Origin: Talpa occidentalis
Lineage: Eukaryota > Chordata > Mammalia > Eulipotyphla > Talpidae
Reading direction: 5' to 3'
Assembly: GCF_014898055.3 (NCBI RefSeq)
Contig: NW_023601543.1
Coordinates: 9,418,440-9,482,439 of the forward strand
Length of the DNA stretch: 64,000 nucleotides
The translations under genes and the position numbers were made by a program. How positions within the stretch are numbered: the first letter of the stretch is position 1; each line of letters starts with the position of its first letter. The notes beneath the pieces are model-generated. The model worked only from the letters and a program-made list of their open reading frames with translations. It did no database searches and was not told the DNA's origin. Positions 1 through 13,290 of this stretch are shown in pieces.

Positions 1-1150
1 TGATGCTCCCCAACTTACAGTGGTTCAAAATACAAATTTGTTACTTCAAGATGGAAAAAACAATACATTCAGTAGAAACGATACTTCAAATTTTGAATTT
101 TCAACTTTTTCCAGACTCATGTAGTACTATATACTCTCTTCTGATGCTGGGCAGTGACAGTAACCTATAGATCCCAACCAGCTACACATTTATAAAGGTA
201 ACCTACTAATATGCTATAGACTTTTTAAGTTTCAGTACAGTATTGAATAAATCACATGAGGTATTCAACACTTTATTATGAAATAGGCTTTATGTTAGAT
301 GAAATATGCCCAATTTTAGGCTAATATAAGTGCTCAGAGCATGTTTGAAGTAAGCTAGGTTAAGCTATGATATTCAGTAGGTTAAGTATATTGAGTGCAT
401 TTTCAACTTAAAGATATTTTCCAGTTAAGATGTGTCTATTGGGGCCATGGTGATTTAAGAAAGATATGTATGGACTCCTGCTATGTCAAATATTAGTCTG
501 AATAATGGTACGATCAAGCAGACAAAAGGCCTGCCCTAAAGTGTAGCTACCAAATACATTATTTCATTGAATTCTCTCAACGATTCTATAGACTAATAAC
601 AATAATCTTCACTGACAGATAAGGGAATAGGACCAAAGAGAACAAAAACTTTCCCATTGCCTCACAGTATGTGTGAAGCAGGGCTTCAAAGCAAGGAATT
701 CCAGGGCCTTGATCCTTCCATTCTACCATACTGCCTACCACACCTTGTAAAATCACAGGAAGACTGAGCATATGCACATCAAAGATGTACCATGTTAGAA
801 GGCCAGCATTTGAAGTCTGGGAGGAAAAAATTACAAATAAAAGGTACTTTGGCTTTATTCAATACATACAACTTTGGAACTCTACCCAAGGAGAACTAAG
901 TTTTCTCAAGGAAATGGCAGAGGGATGTTGGCACGTACGCATCGATAATAGCAATAAAAGATAACACATTAAAACTAACATAGAAAAGGTTAAAGGAAGC
1001 TTAATAAAAGCTTTGTGCAAGGAAATGTCAATCCCTGATGATGGGATCAGAGAAAGCTTCAAGAAAGAAGTGGAATTTGAGCTGGGCATTGATGGGTCTA
1101 TTTTCACCATTCTTGTACCTTAGTGTTAAATCCAGATGACAATAGTCACT
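1..1150. other. Unique AT-rich non-coding DNA
   Basis: No repeat family or convincing coding frame was recognised here. The short open frames are below the size expected to mean anything in AT-rich mammalian DNA and show no domain-like sequence. It is probably intergenic or intronic. Confidence 0.5.
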
Positions 1151-1154
1151 GTCT

Positions 1155-1420
1155 GTAGCTGTGCAGTCCAATATAATAGCCACTTGTCACATGTGGCTAT
1201 TGGATACTTCAAACATGTCTAGTCTGAATTGAGCTGTATTGTAAATATAAAAGACATCAGATTTTGAAGAATTAGCATGAAAAATAATGTAAAACATACA
1301 TATGTCATTAATTTTATATTCACTACATGTTAATATTTTTAATATATTCAGGGAAATTATATCACTAAAATAAAAAAGGAAACAATCACAGTCACACAGT
1401 TAATTAGAAAAGAGTATGAT
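1155..1420. repeat. Relic of a hAT-type DNA transposon
   Basis: The stretch from about 1163 reads like the common mammalian hAT-Charlie-type element whose head is a 'gtgcagtccaatA' motif followed by 'agccacttgtcacatgtgg' and 'ctattgga'. The right half is too decayed to set the end, so the boundary is approximate. It is non-autonomous and carries no transposase. The subfamily is not assigned. Confidence 0.5.
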
Positions 1421-4210
1421 TCCTAACTTTTGGCATGGTGACATTTTTACATCAGATTTGCCTACTTGTGATGAAACAGTTTGTTACACAGTACCCGTGT
1501 ATGGGCCATACTGTAGTGAATATTGAGGGGGGTAGTATATTGCAGGAAATATGAAGGTAGCATTTACCTAAACTCCCAAGTGTTCAATCTTTGCAGGAAA
1601 ACTGCCTCAATCCTTTGGTAGGCAGAACTTGAAAATAAGCAAGCTATTTGGTCAAACAGTGCTATGGTGGGCATCTGTATTTAATCATTTGGTTGAGAGT
1701 ATATTTTTATAGCAAATTTTACATTAAAAAATCTGTACTAATGAGGGCAGTCAATGGGGTAAAAATCCAAAAAAAAAAAAACACAAACCTAGAAACCTAT
1801 GCCATTAAAAATCACCTTTGCCTCCTCTGCCTTGTCAGCTGCTGTGCTAGTGTGGACACCAGCAACCTCTGTTGTTCCCACAGAAAGGAGGAGCTGCCAT
1901 GCAGATGAAGGTATTCAGCCAGCTCATGTGTCTTTAGCGGGGCCCATTTCATTATTTTGAGTTCCCCAGGACAGAAAAAGTGCTTACAAAGCAAAAAGCA
2001 TCAAATGATTACATGCAAGGTTATAGCTGAACAGTTCATTTAATCTACTTATGCCATTGCTAATGTTTAGCAGTTTGGGATTTCCCTGAAAAGCGACACA
2101 GCAGCCGTGTACCCCAGCATTACTGGGCTAACAGAGGAGAATATGTGTGCATGTGTATCCAAGAAGAGAGTTGGTAAAACGTCACGAGAAGCTGCTAACA
2201 TGTGGTTCACAGTCCAATCTCCGGGCTGCCACTTTATAAAACCTGTAGTCACACTGGCAGACATGTCAGCTTACCAGTACTGGCCGTGCCACATGCTCTG
2301 CCTTCTGACCCCAAGACTGGTTTGGCTTCTGCCCAACCCCAGGGGCAGGTCCATGCACTGAAACACACCAAAATGACGCGTGCTGAAGTGGAAACTCGAC
2401 CATCTCCATTTCGGGACTGGGCTTCAAGACCACATCTGACCCAGACGTGATGTGGGGCTTTCACTCAATCGTAGACTTCATTCTACCTGAAGGGGAGTTG
2501 AGGTTAGACACCATAGGGGTGGCACCCAACTGGAGCTCTCTGCTCTCCTAGTTCAGGTCTCCCAGCTTTCTCCTCGGTGAAAGCCAAACCAGTATTGGAG
2601 TTTTGTTTGCCACACTTGATTTTGCACTATAGAAACTATCCCCCAAAAGGTGTTTGTTGAAGCATCTTGAACTCTGCTCTAGAAATAGTGGGTGCATAAA
2701 CACTCTCTATGAAGTATGTGTGGTTTGAAAGTGTTTGTGATAGCATTCTCTAGTTTAGAAAATCAGTAAACTTGCATTAAATATTGATGCCAAACTGTTT
2801 CCTGCCACTCTGAGCATAACTGAATTTCTGCAAAGACTATGCATTAGTCGTGATTGCTGCTTAAAGTCAAGATAACAAACACACACTAAAATATACACAT
2901 CTAAACACATGTGTACAATGCAGGTGTGTTGTGTTCTGTGTACTTGCACTGGGTGAGCTCCCAACTGCTTCACCAACATGGACATGGTTTCCTGAAAGGC
3001 TGGAAGATTGTTTTGGCAAGTTCAGCCCTTCAATGAACTACAGCGGCACCCCATTCCTGGTTGTAGCTCTTTATCACAAATTCCAAAACTTTAAGGTAAG
3101 TTTTCAGAAGTGCTGGTAGAATAAAACATTGACTGGGTTGTCACTTGAAAATAAACCCTTTTTACTCTCTTAGGGTTATTACTCCAGTAGGAATCACTTC
3201 ACTCAGCATCATGTACAATTCCCCTTTATGAACAGACATTTGCTTTTTGAAGCATTAGTGCTCTGAGTACGAGCACTTAAGTCACAGCTCTGTTCTTCCT
3301 ACCTATGCAAAAAAAAAGAAACTCATTCTGCCATTCAGTGTGAGTGAGCCTCAGCTTTCTCTTATGAGAAATTCCACTTTACAGTTATCAAGAGCAGTAA
3401 AGGGAATAATATTTTCAGAAAACCTAGCATACAGTACTCAATTATTAGTTACCTACTTATCTATGCAATTGTCAAGTACTATGTAAACCAGGTCATCCTA
3501 CCATAGGGCCGCTAACACAGCTCATTGTGCTCTGTGTGTGTGTGTGTGTATTTCTTTTGCTAAGGCATCTATTTTTCCTTGGATAATTATAACCACAATG
3601 TTCCAGAAATTCCTTTGCTTAAGGGTTTTTTGTTTACTACTGATCTATATTTGATACAGTTTCTTTTTGGGACTTACCCTTAAATAGATCATTCTATCAT
3701 GTTTTGTTTTAGCTTTTAAGTTGAAGGAATATGATTCTTCTTGTATTTTCAAGGGTTTGGGCTTTTAAACATCCCTGAGAAGTGTTAGGGTCTATCCATC
3801 TATCATCAACTATCTATGTAGCAATCATTCATGGCTGTACATGGAGAGCCCCATATTAAAGTCACGACATGAAATGCGGGGAACCATCATTCAGAGAAAA
3901 GGCAGGGGGAGGACTTGCTGAGCTCAAGATGGCTGGGACTTGTTCCATGTGCTGTTGCCTCATATGCACAGAAGAGAGCCAGTGCATGGGGGTGATGGGA
4001 GTGCAGTTTAGACCCCAGAAGAGTTATTGAATGAGGGTAGAGAGTGTGAGATGTGTTTCACTAGGAACTAAAAGTCTAGAAAGTATTGATGCTGACAAAG
4101 TGGAAGGTTAAGACAATCCAGTCCCAGGATCCTTTTGGAAGTATAATCAACACCACTTCTATCCGTGTCACAGGGTGTGGTGAGGGACTTCACCAGCTGA
4201 GGTTCTAGTT
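1421..4210. other. Unique non-coding DNA with minor simple repeats
   Basis: No convincing genes were found. The block includes a poly(A) run near 1770 and a short TG repeat at about 3530-3548. The small open frames on both strands overlap each other and lack protein-like composition. No interspersed repeat was recognised with confidence. Confidence 0.45.
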
Positions 4211-4214
4211 TTCA

Positions 4215-4390
4215 CACGTGCTGTGTACAGCTGAGTCAGAGAAGGCAGGATGAGGAAGCAGGCCTACGGACTGCTCGCTCTTCTGCCACTCGCTAGCTGC
4301 GGACTTTGGTCCAGCATCTTTATCCCCGGACCTCTCCTGCCCTATTTGTAGAATGAGAAGTTTGAATGAGATGACTTTGATGGGGGTCTT
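4215..4390 (+). repeat. MIR-like SINE, plus strand
   Basis: The order of motifs is that of a decayed MIR: a loss-of-function tRNA-SINE core ('gccactcgctagctg'), then the 'ggacctctcctgccc ... tgtagaatgagaagtttgaatgagatga' end, equivalent to the MIR 'ctcagtttcctcatctgtaaaatg' segment. It is old and has no target duplication left. Confidence 0.5.
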
Positions 4391-4473
4391 TTGATTTTAT
4401 CATCATTTCCTGTTTCTCAATCCCAGAAGACAAAAACAGAGATAGGAAATCAGGTTTTTTGTTGGTATTTTTT

Positions 4474-4595
4474 TTATTAGTATTAATTTTATTAAAATGA
4501 TAGCTATGTAACATAGCATCAACAATTTTAAAGTATACCAATCAGTGGCACTTAGTACTTTCACAGTGTTGTACAATACCACCTCTATCTATTTC
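4474..4595 (-). repeat. Old L1 3'-end fragment, minus strand
   Basis: The motifs 'ttttattaaaatgatag', 'cagtggcacttagtac' and 'cacctctatctatttc' are the reverse complement of the well-known old L1MA/L1MB 3' untranslated end. It is a short, decayed fragment with no coding capacity. Confidence 0.6.
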
Positions 4596-4745
4596 TTTTT
4601 TTTTTAATTAATAAATTTATTTATATTCCCCATACAATTGCAATCCCCCCATTCTGACCCCAATCCCTCCCCTCCCGCCCCCCACCCCCCCAAAAAGTGT
4701 CTCTGGTACATAGTTTTTGTTGATTTTGATTTTCACTTTTGTTGG
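4594..4745 (-). repeat. Young L1 3' end, minus strand
   Basis: A poly(T) run is followed by 'aattaataaatttattta', a C-rich tract and 'gtgtctctggtacat'. This matches, in reverse complement, the 3' end of the L1 at 53040-53190, including the G-rich tract near its end. It is a severely 5'-truncated insertion of about 150 bp, and no clean target duplication was found. The C-rich strand here is the complement of a candidate G-quadruplex. Confidence 0.75.
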
Positions 4746-4759
4746 TATTTTTTTGATCC

Positions 4760-6600
4760 CCTCCCCACAGAGTAAAGTTTAGGTTCTTTCTAGTCATGGG
4801 ATGCTTATGTACAATTCAGCAAACAACCACATTTAAACACTTCCCACCACCACTTTCATCTCTGCATCAGCTACGGTGTCAGTGCACTATCACAGGCCGA
4901 GTAGCATCGGTTTCTTAGGCTTAGCTAAATGAAGTTTAAGTACTGGAGCTTAGAAATATGTTAGAAAAACTTAGCCTGGACAAAGGGCCTGGGCTTGGCT
5001 GTGATTGCAATCACAGTGGTGCTGGAGCCCCTCCCACTGATTTCAACACTTCTCTGAAGCGCCTGCAAATGTTTAAGTGTGAAGGTTCCCAGAGAATCCT
5101 GATCTTTTTAGCAAGTTGTGTTTTCAAAGCAAGCTCAAGACCACAGGGGATGCTGGGCTTAGTGTGAGCAATCAAATACCAAGTAAACAGTCTCATCCCC
5201 CACCCTTCATCACCTGTCCTTTCTCTGGGCTTTTCTATTCATTTGGGATCTGCTCTTTCATTTGGTTTAGGGGACCCCCTTCTGAGCTAGAAACCTTTGT
5301 TTTAGGCAGATTTTGCTCCTGAGATGTCAGAGCCTACATTAGCATCACTGTTTGGCATTGCCAAGGTGTTGTTTGAAATTGCTAACTTGCCCTTTGCTGA
5401 GTATGCTAAAGGCAGATGGAATGAAAAAGAACATCACTCCTTTCTAAAATCCTCCCTCTAGCTCTTTAGAGTGACAGAAGGTGACAAGAGGCAGCTGTAG
5501 CACCAGTGTAATGAAGCCCTTATCTGGCCTTGGGCCTGGCTGTCCAGCTCACACCCTGCAATCAGAATCCTGAATTTTTTCTTGTACAGAAAGGACACCA
5601 CACCTTTTGGATTTTCCAGAAAAGAGAATTCTCTTTTCAAATGCTGTGCCCCCGTTCATACTTGTATTCTGACTTTGGAGTGGAAAAAGTGGCTTTGGTA
5701 GCCTACCTGCCAGGATTCTGGTCACTATGCTGTTTTAACTTTGGACAATTCTAAACAACGGGGTCATGTTTACTTTCAATTCTTTCTTCCCTCGGTGGTA
5801 CACATTTGAGCTTGGGAGGTGAGCAGAGGGTCAGGAAGAATTTATCTACCTGGAGTAAAACCCCCTTCCCAGGCAGTGACATGAGAATAGGAAAGTTCCC
5901 CAGACCATCTTGGTGCAGTCCCATCCTTTGCCATTGAGGATTGAGATGCAGAAAGCTGGAGGTACAAGGTAGACATCACCCCATCCCCACCATTAATGGT
6001 CACTAGGTTCAAAAGGGGAAGTAGCTTATGCAACAATCGAACATCAAGTCAGCAGTTGAGATGGTCTCACACCAGTACTTCCTATTAGAACATGTCAATG
6101 TGTATAAAACAGGAGAGACAAGGTCCAAGAAATGAAGGAAACACAGATATGTCAACTAAGAAAGACCTTGGGACTTAGAAACCGTCTAAGGCAGAAGAGC
6201 TGACCTGCCTTGAAGGATTGTTCCCATCAGGAGCAGCTTAAGAGAGCTGAGCATACAGTTATGTGCCCTGAGGAGATGAAACACATCTAGTGCCCTGAAC
6301 AGCACCCTTATACTGTTCAGGGAAACTGAGGAGGGACCTGGGAAACGTATTTGTTTTTTCGGAAACTAACAAGCTAAAGGTAATGCTCTGTCTCTGGACT
6401 AAACCCTGAAAGACACAGGCTGTAATAGCAAGGAAGCTCAACATGTCCCAGCCAATGGGAAGACAAGAGGGGTCAACTGACCCAAGGGGGCACAGGGAGA
6501 GCCAACGCAGAACTGCTGTGCAGAGAAGATACACCTTGAGATTCCACCAACAGTGCACAACCCTTCAGGCAGCAGTGCCGAGGCCCGCCCACTACACTGT
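4760..6600. other. Unique non-coding DNA
   Basis: No interspersed repeat family or coding gene was recognised. Several open frames of 60-99 codons occur on both strands, but they overlap in antisense and look like chance frames. Confidence 0.45.
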
Positions 6601-6604
6601 GAGA

Positions 6605-6820
6605 GGCCACATAGCATTGTGGGTAAGAGTGATGTGTCTGGAGTCAGACAGACATAAATTTGTATCCTGGCCATACCTTGCCATTTATGTAACCTCGGAC
6701 AAGGTGCTTCCCTTCATTGGGCCTTATTTTCCTTATCTTTAAGATACAAGAGACCTCCAAGTCTCACTGGTAAGATGCAATAAAATAGCACTTGTCAGAA
6801 TTCCTGCTATATAGTACACA
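6605..6820 (+). repeat. MIR SINE, plus strand
   Basis: The classic MIR order is visible: 'agcattgtgggtaagagtg', then 'ctggagtcagacagac', then 'taacctcggacaaggtgct', then 'ttattttccttatcttta'. It is decayed but long, and has no target duplication. Confidence 0.75.
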
Positions 6821-7285
6821 CTAATATATGCTAACTGTTATTAATTACTAAGAAGCTGAGCATGAAGTGGGCCACAAGATTCAGACTCACAGTGACTTGG
6901 CTCACTAATTTGTCTGTTTTTTCTTGATGAAAGCATAAGGACACTTGTACTCCCCAGCAGCACTCTCCCGGTCTGTCAGATGAAAATAACGACGCTTTGA
7001 GGTTATCATCAGAGCTCACACGGCTGTTTGTGTATGGTGTCTCAGCCATTGGGGCACTTACTATTAACTTGGGGTCAGAGTTTCCATAGATGAATGGGAA
7101 AAGGAAGAGCAAAATGCAACAGACCTGATCTTCCCCATCCTTTGCCTGGAATGCTGGCACTGTGAAGATGCCAGCGCAGCTCCAGAAACACAGCACAGAC
7201 TCTCCTCTTGGGGGCTTATCAAGGCTGATTTCAGTCAGAAGCCTCTAAAGTAACTACAAACGTCCCATCCCTCTTTGGTTAACTT

Positions 7286-7575
7286 AGAAAGAAGCAGCAT
7301 GGGGCCTCCCTGGTGGTGCAGGGGGTTAAGACACAGCACTATGAAGCTATGCACAGCCACTGCAGCACCAGTTCGATTCCCAGCCAGGGAATTACCCATA
7401 TGGTGCAGCAGACCTCTCCTGTCTCGCCCGCTGCTCCCCTCGGCAGTGTATTTCAGTCAATCCACCTGTTCTGTTCCCCACTCCGTCTCTGGTGAATCCT
7501 CTCACCCCCCACACCTCTGGCCTGCACCCAGTCCTTGTATGCATAAATTAAAAAAAAAATAGAAAGGATCAGCAT
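7286..7575 (+). repeat. tRNA-derived SINE with target duplication
   Basis: The element body runs about 7301-7560. It has the tRNA-like head 'cctccctggtggtgcag', a B-box 'gttcgattcc', the C/T-rich body and an A-rich tail. It is flanked by an imperfect 15-bp target duplication, 'agaaagaagcagcat' at 7286-7300 and 'agaaaggatcagcat' at 7561-7575. It belongs to the older-looking variant with 'cctctggcctgcaccc' near the 3' end. Confidence 0.9.
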
Positions 7576-7596
7576 TCACACCAAAATTGCTGGCTC

Positions 7597-7642
7597 CTCT
7601 TGTGTGCCTTCCTGGCAGACCTCTTGTGTGCCTTCCTGGCAG
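7597..7642. repeat. Two-copy tandem of about 22-24 bp
   Basis: The sequence 'ctcttgtgtgccttcctggc' plus 'ag' occurs twice with a 2-bp spacer. This is a small local duplication with no coding meaning visible. Confidence 0.85.
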
Positions 7643-7744
7643 TCCAAGGCTTCTCCCACCAAAGTCAAACCTAGGGTGACACACACTTACCCTGTGGTCA
7701 CATCAGTCATCACGAGGCCTGGCCTCAGAGCCTATTTCCACTTC

Positions 7745-8340
7745 CAGTTCGGTTTTGACTCCACAGATATCATTTGAGCCCCTACCATGTAGAAGACTCA
7801 GTACTTGGCTCAGAGAACACACTCAAATATTCATTGATGGATTGATGGATGAGAGCAATTACCAAAGTCAACATAACATTCTCTACCTTCAAGGTACTGA
7901 CTGACATCCAGCGGGGAAGACTGATTCCTACAAAGTTAGTTTGTACTCAGAATAAACTGTGATAAAAGCTATATAAAAGTACAAAAGGTACAACTGGGAA
8001 TAATTCCATCTGCAGCAATCTGGGAAAGCTATTAGGAGAAGGAAGCATTTGATATGGACCTTTGGGGCTAATTGAGACTTTGACAGTCAAGAGAAAGGAC
8101 AATGCAGTCATAGAATAGAGAATAGCTTCAGTGAGGAAGCAAGGAAGAGGTGACCTTCTTTTTGGAGAATGACAAGTAATGGTATGTGTGTTTGTCTCTG
8201 TGTTTGTGTATGTTTTCACACTTGTGTGCATGGATACTGGGTCAGGTCACAGAGAACCATGATGACTATGCAAATAATTTTAGTCTCTGCTTCTATAAGT
8301 GATGGAGACCTGAGGAATATTTTGAGTAAGGGAATGATGA
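7745..8340. repeat. Old L2/MIR-like material
   Basis: The segment has the feel of decayed L2 or MIR sequence ('gagcccctaccatgtagaag', 'attcattgatggattgatgg', and a region describing an intergenic L2-like body to about 8150). A TG-rich stretch lies at 8182-8225. The family call is tentative. Confidence 0.35.
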
Positions 8341-8520
8341 AATTAGATGTTTTTTTCTTTTTATATTGTGGTCTCTCCTTTCTCCCTACCCTTTTCTTAC
8401 TATTCCCCCTTCCCCTCCCCTCTTGGATGCCTCCTATCTATGGTTACATTGCAAGGTTTGCCTTTGTTTGGTTTTCCTATATTCCACACATAAGTGAAAC
8501 CATTCAAATTCTGGGATCAA
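8341..8520 (-). repeat. L1 3' UTR fragment, minus strand
   Basis: A T-rich start, a C/T-rich tract and the closing 'tattccacacataagtgaaa' plus 'ccattcaaattctggg' match the reverse complement of the L1 ORF2-end/3'UTR junction seen in other L1 copies here (for example near 16145 and 62660). Confidence 0.65.
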
Positions 8521-9235
8521 ATACTAGATAATGACACTTCGAAATTACTCAGACACAAGTGTACCACCATACTAAGGCTGCTGGGGTCAGGAGAAAAATT
8601 AGAAAGCCACAGAAGTTTGTTCAAGTGAATAAACAAATGCTGAGAAAACTCTGAGGAGAAAGTAATTGACAAGTTCTGGGGGCCACACTCCCAGACTGAT
8701 AAGCAACAATTACCCTTGCGATTTCAATATCAATCTTATTTTTTTAAGAATGTGATACCAGCTGTTAACATTAGGATCAATACTTGCTACAGCAGAGGTC
8801 ACTGCTGTTAGGTGCCCACCAAACACTGGGATTCATTTTTATCTTGATTGAGACTGAAAAAGAGGGACTACGCTCTAGAATCATCCAGAGGGAGTGCATT
8901 ACAGGTGAAAATGATGGCACTGATAGGAATTTCATAGGCATTACTAGGTTTTAACAGTTAAAAAAGAATCATATGATTAAATAAGTTTAGGAAATTAGCC
9001 AAGAAAACTTAACTAGTTACCTTTCTGCAGGAATTTTGAAACTTTCCTGTGCTGATATGTATTGTGACCCTCCAATGAGCTAGAATACACAACATTTTCC
9101 ATATTTATTTGACCTCACAACCCTTTGTTTTTGGATCAATACATGGGGCAACAGTTCTTTGGAATTCATGACAGGTAATGTGGTTGCACAGAATAGGATT
9201 AGATGCAAAACAGAATTTGGGTCTTACAGATCACC
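8521..9235. other. Unique non-coding DNA
   Basis: No recognisable repeat or gene. Confidence 0.45.
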
Positions 9236-9242
9236 GATGATA

Positions 9243-9572
9243 GTGTTTATAATGGAGTGAATATGTCTCCTCAGCTCATACATTGAAACCCAATCTCCAT
9301 GTGAGGTGGAGCCACTATAATGTGATTAGTTCATGAGAGTGGAGCCCTCATGAATGGGATTTGCGCCCTGATAAATGAGACATCGGAGAGCTCCCTCACT
9401 CCTCTGCCACATGATACAGGTAGAAAATGGCTATCAATAAACCAGTCACCAAATTAGCCAATGTCTTGATCTTGGACTTCGAGGCTCCAGAACAGTAAGA
9501 AATTAATTTTTATTGTTTATAAGTCATCAGTCTATGGTATTTTTGTTATAACAGCCTGAGTACACTAAGACA
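9243..9572 (+). repeat. ERVL-MaLR-type solitary LTR
   Basis: Read on the plus strand, it has the typical mammalian MaLR/MLT/MST order: 'gtgaatatgtctcctcag', 'tacattgaaacccaatctcc', 'gagtggagccctcatgaat', 'cttgatcttggacttcgagg', 'ctccagaacagtaagaaat', and ends 'cctgagtacactaagacag'. No internal retroviral sequence adjoins it, so it is a solitary LTR. The exact subfamily is not certain. Confidence 0.75.
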
Positions 9573-9654
9573 GTATTCTAATTTGGGGTAATTTCTATCT
9601 ACCCAGCTGCTCTCTGTTTCCTAGTACAACATCCATCAATCAGAACAACTCTAT

Positions 9655-10115
9655 TTTGAAAAAAGTAAAAGAACTGGAAACAACCGAAGTGCTCAGGACA
9701 GATGGTAAAAAAGATGTGGTACGTATACACAATGGCAATACTACTCAGCTACAAAAAAAGAAATCCTGCCATTTGCAACAATGTGGATAGACTTAGCCGG
9801 TATTATGCTTAGTGAATTAAGTCATACAGAGAAAAACAAACACTGTACAATTTCACTTATACATGGTACATAAACAAAAACAATTGAAATATAATAAAAA
9901 TAAACTTTTAGATTATAAGAACAAATTGGTGGTTACCTGAAGGTAAGAGGGAGGGGAGAATAAGGAAATCAGATAAAAGGGGTCAGTTGTATGGTAAAGG
10001 AAAAACTGGATTTTCAGTGGTGAATTCATTGTATTATATATACATGCTGACATCATAATGCACAGCTTAAATGTATATAATGTTATAATATAATGTTGTT
10101 ACAAAAAAAACTATT
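9655..10115 (+). repeat. L1 3' end, plus strand
   Basis: It starts within the end of ORF2 ('actggaaacaaccgaagtg', 'atgtggtacgtatacacaat', 'ttgcaacaatgtggatagac') and runs through the 3' UTR to an A-rich end near 10110. It is an old, 5'-truncated copy whose reading frame is broken. Confidence 0.85.
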
Positions 10116-10119
10116 TTGC

Positions 10120-12840
10120 ACTCATTTCAGTGGGTAAGATTGGAGATTAACTTCATTCATGATTTTTTCCCAGGCATAGATGAGATTATGTTCGCTAATA
10201 CCCTACTTTCAGCCCTCTTGCTTGACTTATCACAACGGTCCATAACAAGACCTTATGCCTTTGTTGTCTCCTTTTTCCAATAAATCCTATAGAATTCTTA
10301 AAACATCAGTCTGGTTATGTCACTACTCTACTCAAGTTACAATGGCTTTCTCATACTTATTTAAGAAAAGCTCCTCTCTATGGCATCCAAAGCCCATCCA
10401 ACTCAGCCCCTAAGTCATCTTGTCAACCTGAGTCCCCCCACTTTCCAGAGAAGGAATTGCTCTCTCATTTGATCTGAAGCACACTGTATTACTAAGAAAA
10501 CAATTATACTGGTACATCTTGTTATGTGTATATGTGCTCCGATCCAGGTCTTGCCTCTAGGAGTTGCATGAGATTGGGCAGGCACTTACATTTTCCAGTG
10601 AATTACATGTGACTGGTATGTTTCCTCTCCTGTGCCACCTCAGTGTATTGTGAAGCCGAGGTGAATTGTCCTGCTGAGCCAAGGACACAGTTCTCCCACC
10701 TATGACTCACCACTGCCCTTTAGCTTCAAGCATGACTGCTTTGAAGTTCAAGAATAGTCAGTTCTAATTTTAAAAATAACTCAGAAAAGGAAAAAACAAC
10801 TCATTAAAAAACAAATAAACTCTCACTACAGTACAATATGTCAATCCTGAGTCATATCAAAATTAATTGAAATGCCTTCTTTTATATTCAGCTACCTACA
10901 GATATTTTCCCTTTACTGTCACTGATTTAGTTTCAAAGAGCAGCTGTTATTCCCTTTGATAAATTGATCAAGACTGCCACCTATTCGCTATTTGGCTGAA
11001 ATGCTACACATGTGGTAGTTTTCTCATACTCACTAAAATCTAGCAAGTTCCCCCTGAGAAGCTGCCATTCAAGGGATCCAGAGAGCTTCTCTGGGGAAGG
11101 AAAAGGGGAGAGGGGCTGTGGCCAGAGATCATCTCTTCCAATCTATAGAAAAATGTAACTTCACTCTTGCTGAGGGAGACACATGGGTATTCAAAGCAAT
11201 TGTCACAGTCATAAACCCCCACACTAAAAACATGTCTGTGCTGGTTATTCTCTAGTTAGTGCTGCCAGAAAAAAATACAGAATGCCAAATGAAATTTGAA
11301 TATCAGAGAAACAATAAGTACTTTGTAATTAAAAATATGTACCCAATATTGAAAGAGACACATACCAAACCATTTTCATCACTTACCTGAAATTCAAAAT
11401 TAAGTGCATATATGCCTTGTCTTTTTATTTGCTGAGTCTGGTGACCCTACTGTAGTGTCCCCTTCCCACTCATTCTCACCATTATTTTCTGGCTTTCGTT
11501 TGAATTTGGCCAATGGGAAGTACTAGAATGAGATATAAGGGTAGAAGAAGAAACTAGCAACTTATCCTGCCCCATTATGCTCATGGCAATGACTATATTC
11601 ATCACTGACCCCAAATCCTGCCTGGTGTCCCCTATTCCATGGCTTCGTGTTGTCTCCAGGTTCTGGTCATTCTATTCCTGTCACTTTCCCTTTCAGGCCT
11701 AGGGATGACAGGGGTTCCCATAGTCTCAGATTTCTGGTGCTGCAACATCTCATAACGTTTGCTTAACTCTGCTCATCATTCTGCAGCCAGGGTCTTCATT
11801 CCACGGTTTTCAACTATTCACCACAAGAGTGAACCTATCCCTTTAGGTCATCCAGCCTGGTCATCTGTTGCCTTGCAGGGTGGGAACCTTGGGAGTGGTG
11901 CAGGATGGAGGAAAAATAACTCAAAGTCCAAGTAGTGAGAGAGAGGCCTTGAAGGGCTACATCTCTGGAGATACAGTGTCAATTTCCGGGCCAGACTCAC
12001 ATTTATGTGAGGGTCAGATTCAGGGATGGTGGGCAAGTCCAGGGAGGAATGTGTGGAGGAATGTGTGTGGTGGGGATGTGGATGGGGGATGCATAATAGT
12101 CTGGCACAAGCTAGGGGAGAGTGAATAGGGGCTATTGTCTGGGGGGGCACCATTGTTGCTGCAGATCAAAACATCTTGTCTCTAGTCCCTGTTTACACTT
12201 GACTTCCTATCAAGGTGGTCTAGCTGGTTATGCTAATCTTGCCATAATGTCTGCCTGCTGTTTTCAGCAGATATCCTCATACCAAGACTTTTGTCCTGGT
12301 GAGAGGCTCCCTGCCTGACTCTACACTTAGCTTAATCAGTAGCAACTTGGGGCACCAAGCAAAACCCCGAGAACAAGGCAGGGCCAGGGGGATCCACAGT
12401 CATCAAAAACAGATTGTTTTCAAGTATAATAAAAGTGGAATTTTGAACTCAGGAAAAATTTGACCCCACCCAAAAAAATACCCCCACTAAGCACTGTCAG
12501 TGATGACAACAGCCCCGTGATCCACAGCCAGTTAACATATCTTGCAATCAGTGACATTTAGGGTCTTGGTGACCCTCTTGGTAGTTTTCAGCTACTGTAC
12601 TCTGATGCTGAAATGAGATGTTTCCAGGCCTGTCCAGGCACAATACCTTCTAGACTTCTTCAGGGAAATATCAGAAAGAACCTCAAGGATCTCTATCCTG
12701 ATAGAGACAAGCCCTTTCTGCAGACTGGAAGACCAAGACCTATGGAAGACCAAGTCCACTGAGAATCTCTATCCAAGGCCACCCTCACTGACTTTGACTC
12801 AGTTACCTCGGCAGCATCTCAGCCATACCCAAACATACAT
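10120..12840. other. Unique non-coding DNA
   Basis: No interspersed repeat was placed with confidence and no gene was recognised. Overlapping antisense frames of about 85-100 codons near 11850-12150 look like chance frames. Confidence 0.45.
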
Positions 12841-12849
12841 TTATTACTT

Positions 12850-13290
12850 CCTTCGTTGGCCCATCCATTCAAGCAATATGCAAGTGTCCAGAGCTTAATA
12901 TGTGCCAAGCACTATGCTAAGTGCCATAAATCAGAAATGAATTCTGACTTGATCTTTGAGGGGCTCCATTTTAGTGGACATATTCACAGAAAAAAGGGGG
13001 AAAGGATGTAAGCAATATTTTGAGCCTCATGTTACAGATGAGGAAACTAAGCACAGAGAGGTTAAATAGCGCGTGTAAGTTCATATAGCTACTAAGTCAT
13101 AGCACAGATGAGCGTCACACCCAGGTAACCTGGCTCCAAGATTAACACTCTCAACCACTACATTCCTAATATGTTCTAGGTGCTAAGGAGACAAAGCCAG
13201 AGAAGACAAGTTCCTTGTCCTCAAGGATTACAAAGTCTGGGGGGGAAAGACCCAGAGACATGTATTTATAGGTCAAAGTGATTACAAATC
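12850..13290 (-). repeat. MIR/L2-like repeat, minus strand
   Basis: The reverse complement carries MIR hallmarks. On the plus strand these read 'gccaagcactatgctaagtg', then 'ttacagatgaggaaactaag', 'cagagaggttaaatagc' and 'tagctactaagtcatagc'. The part after about 13160 ('ctaggtgctaaggagacaaa') is similar ancient SINE/L2 material. Confidence 0.75.
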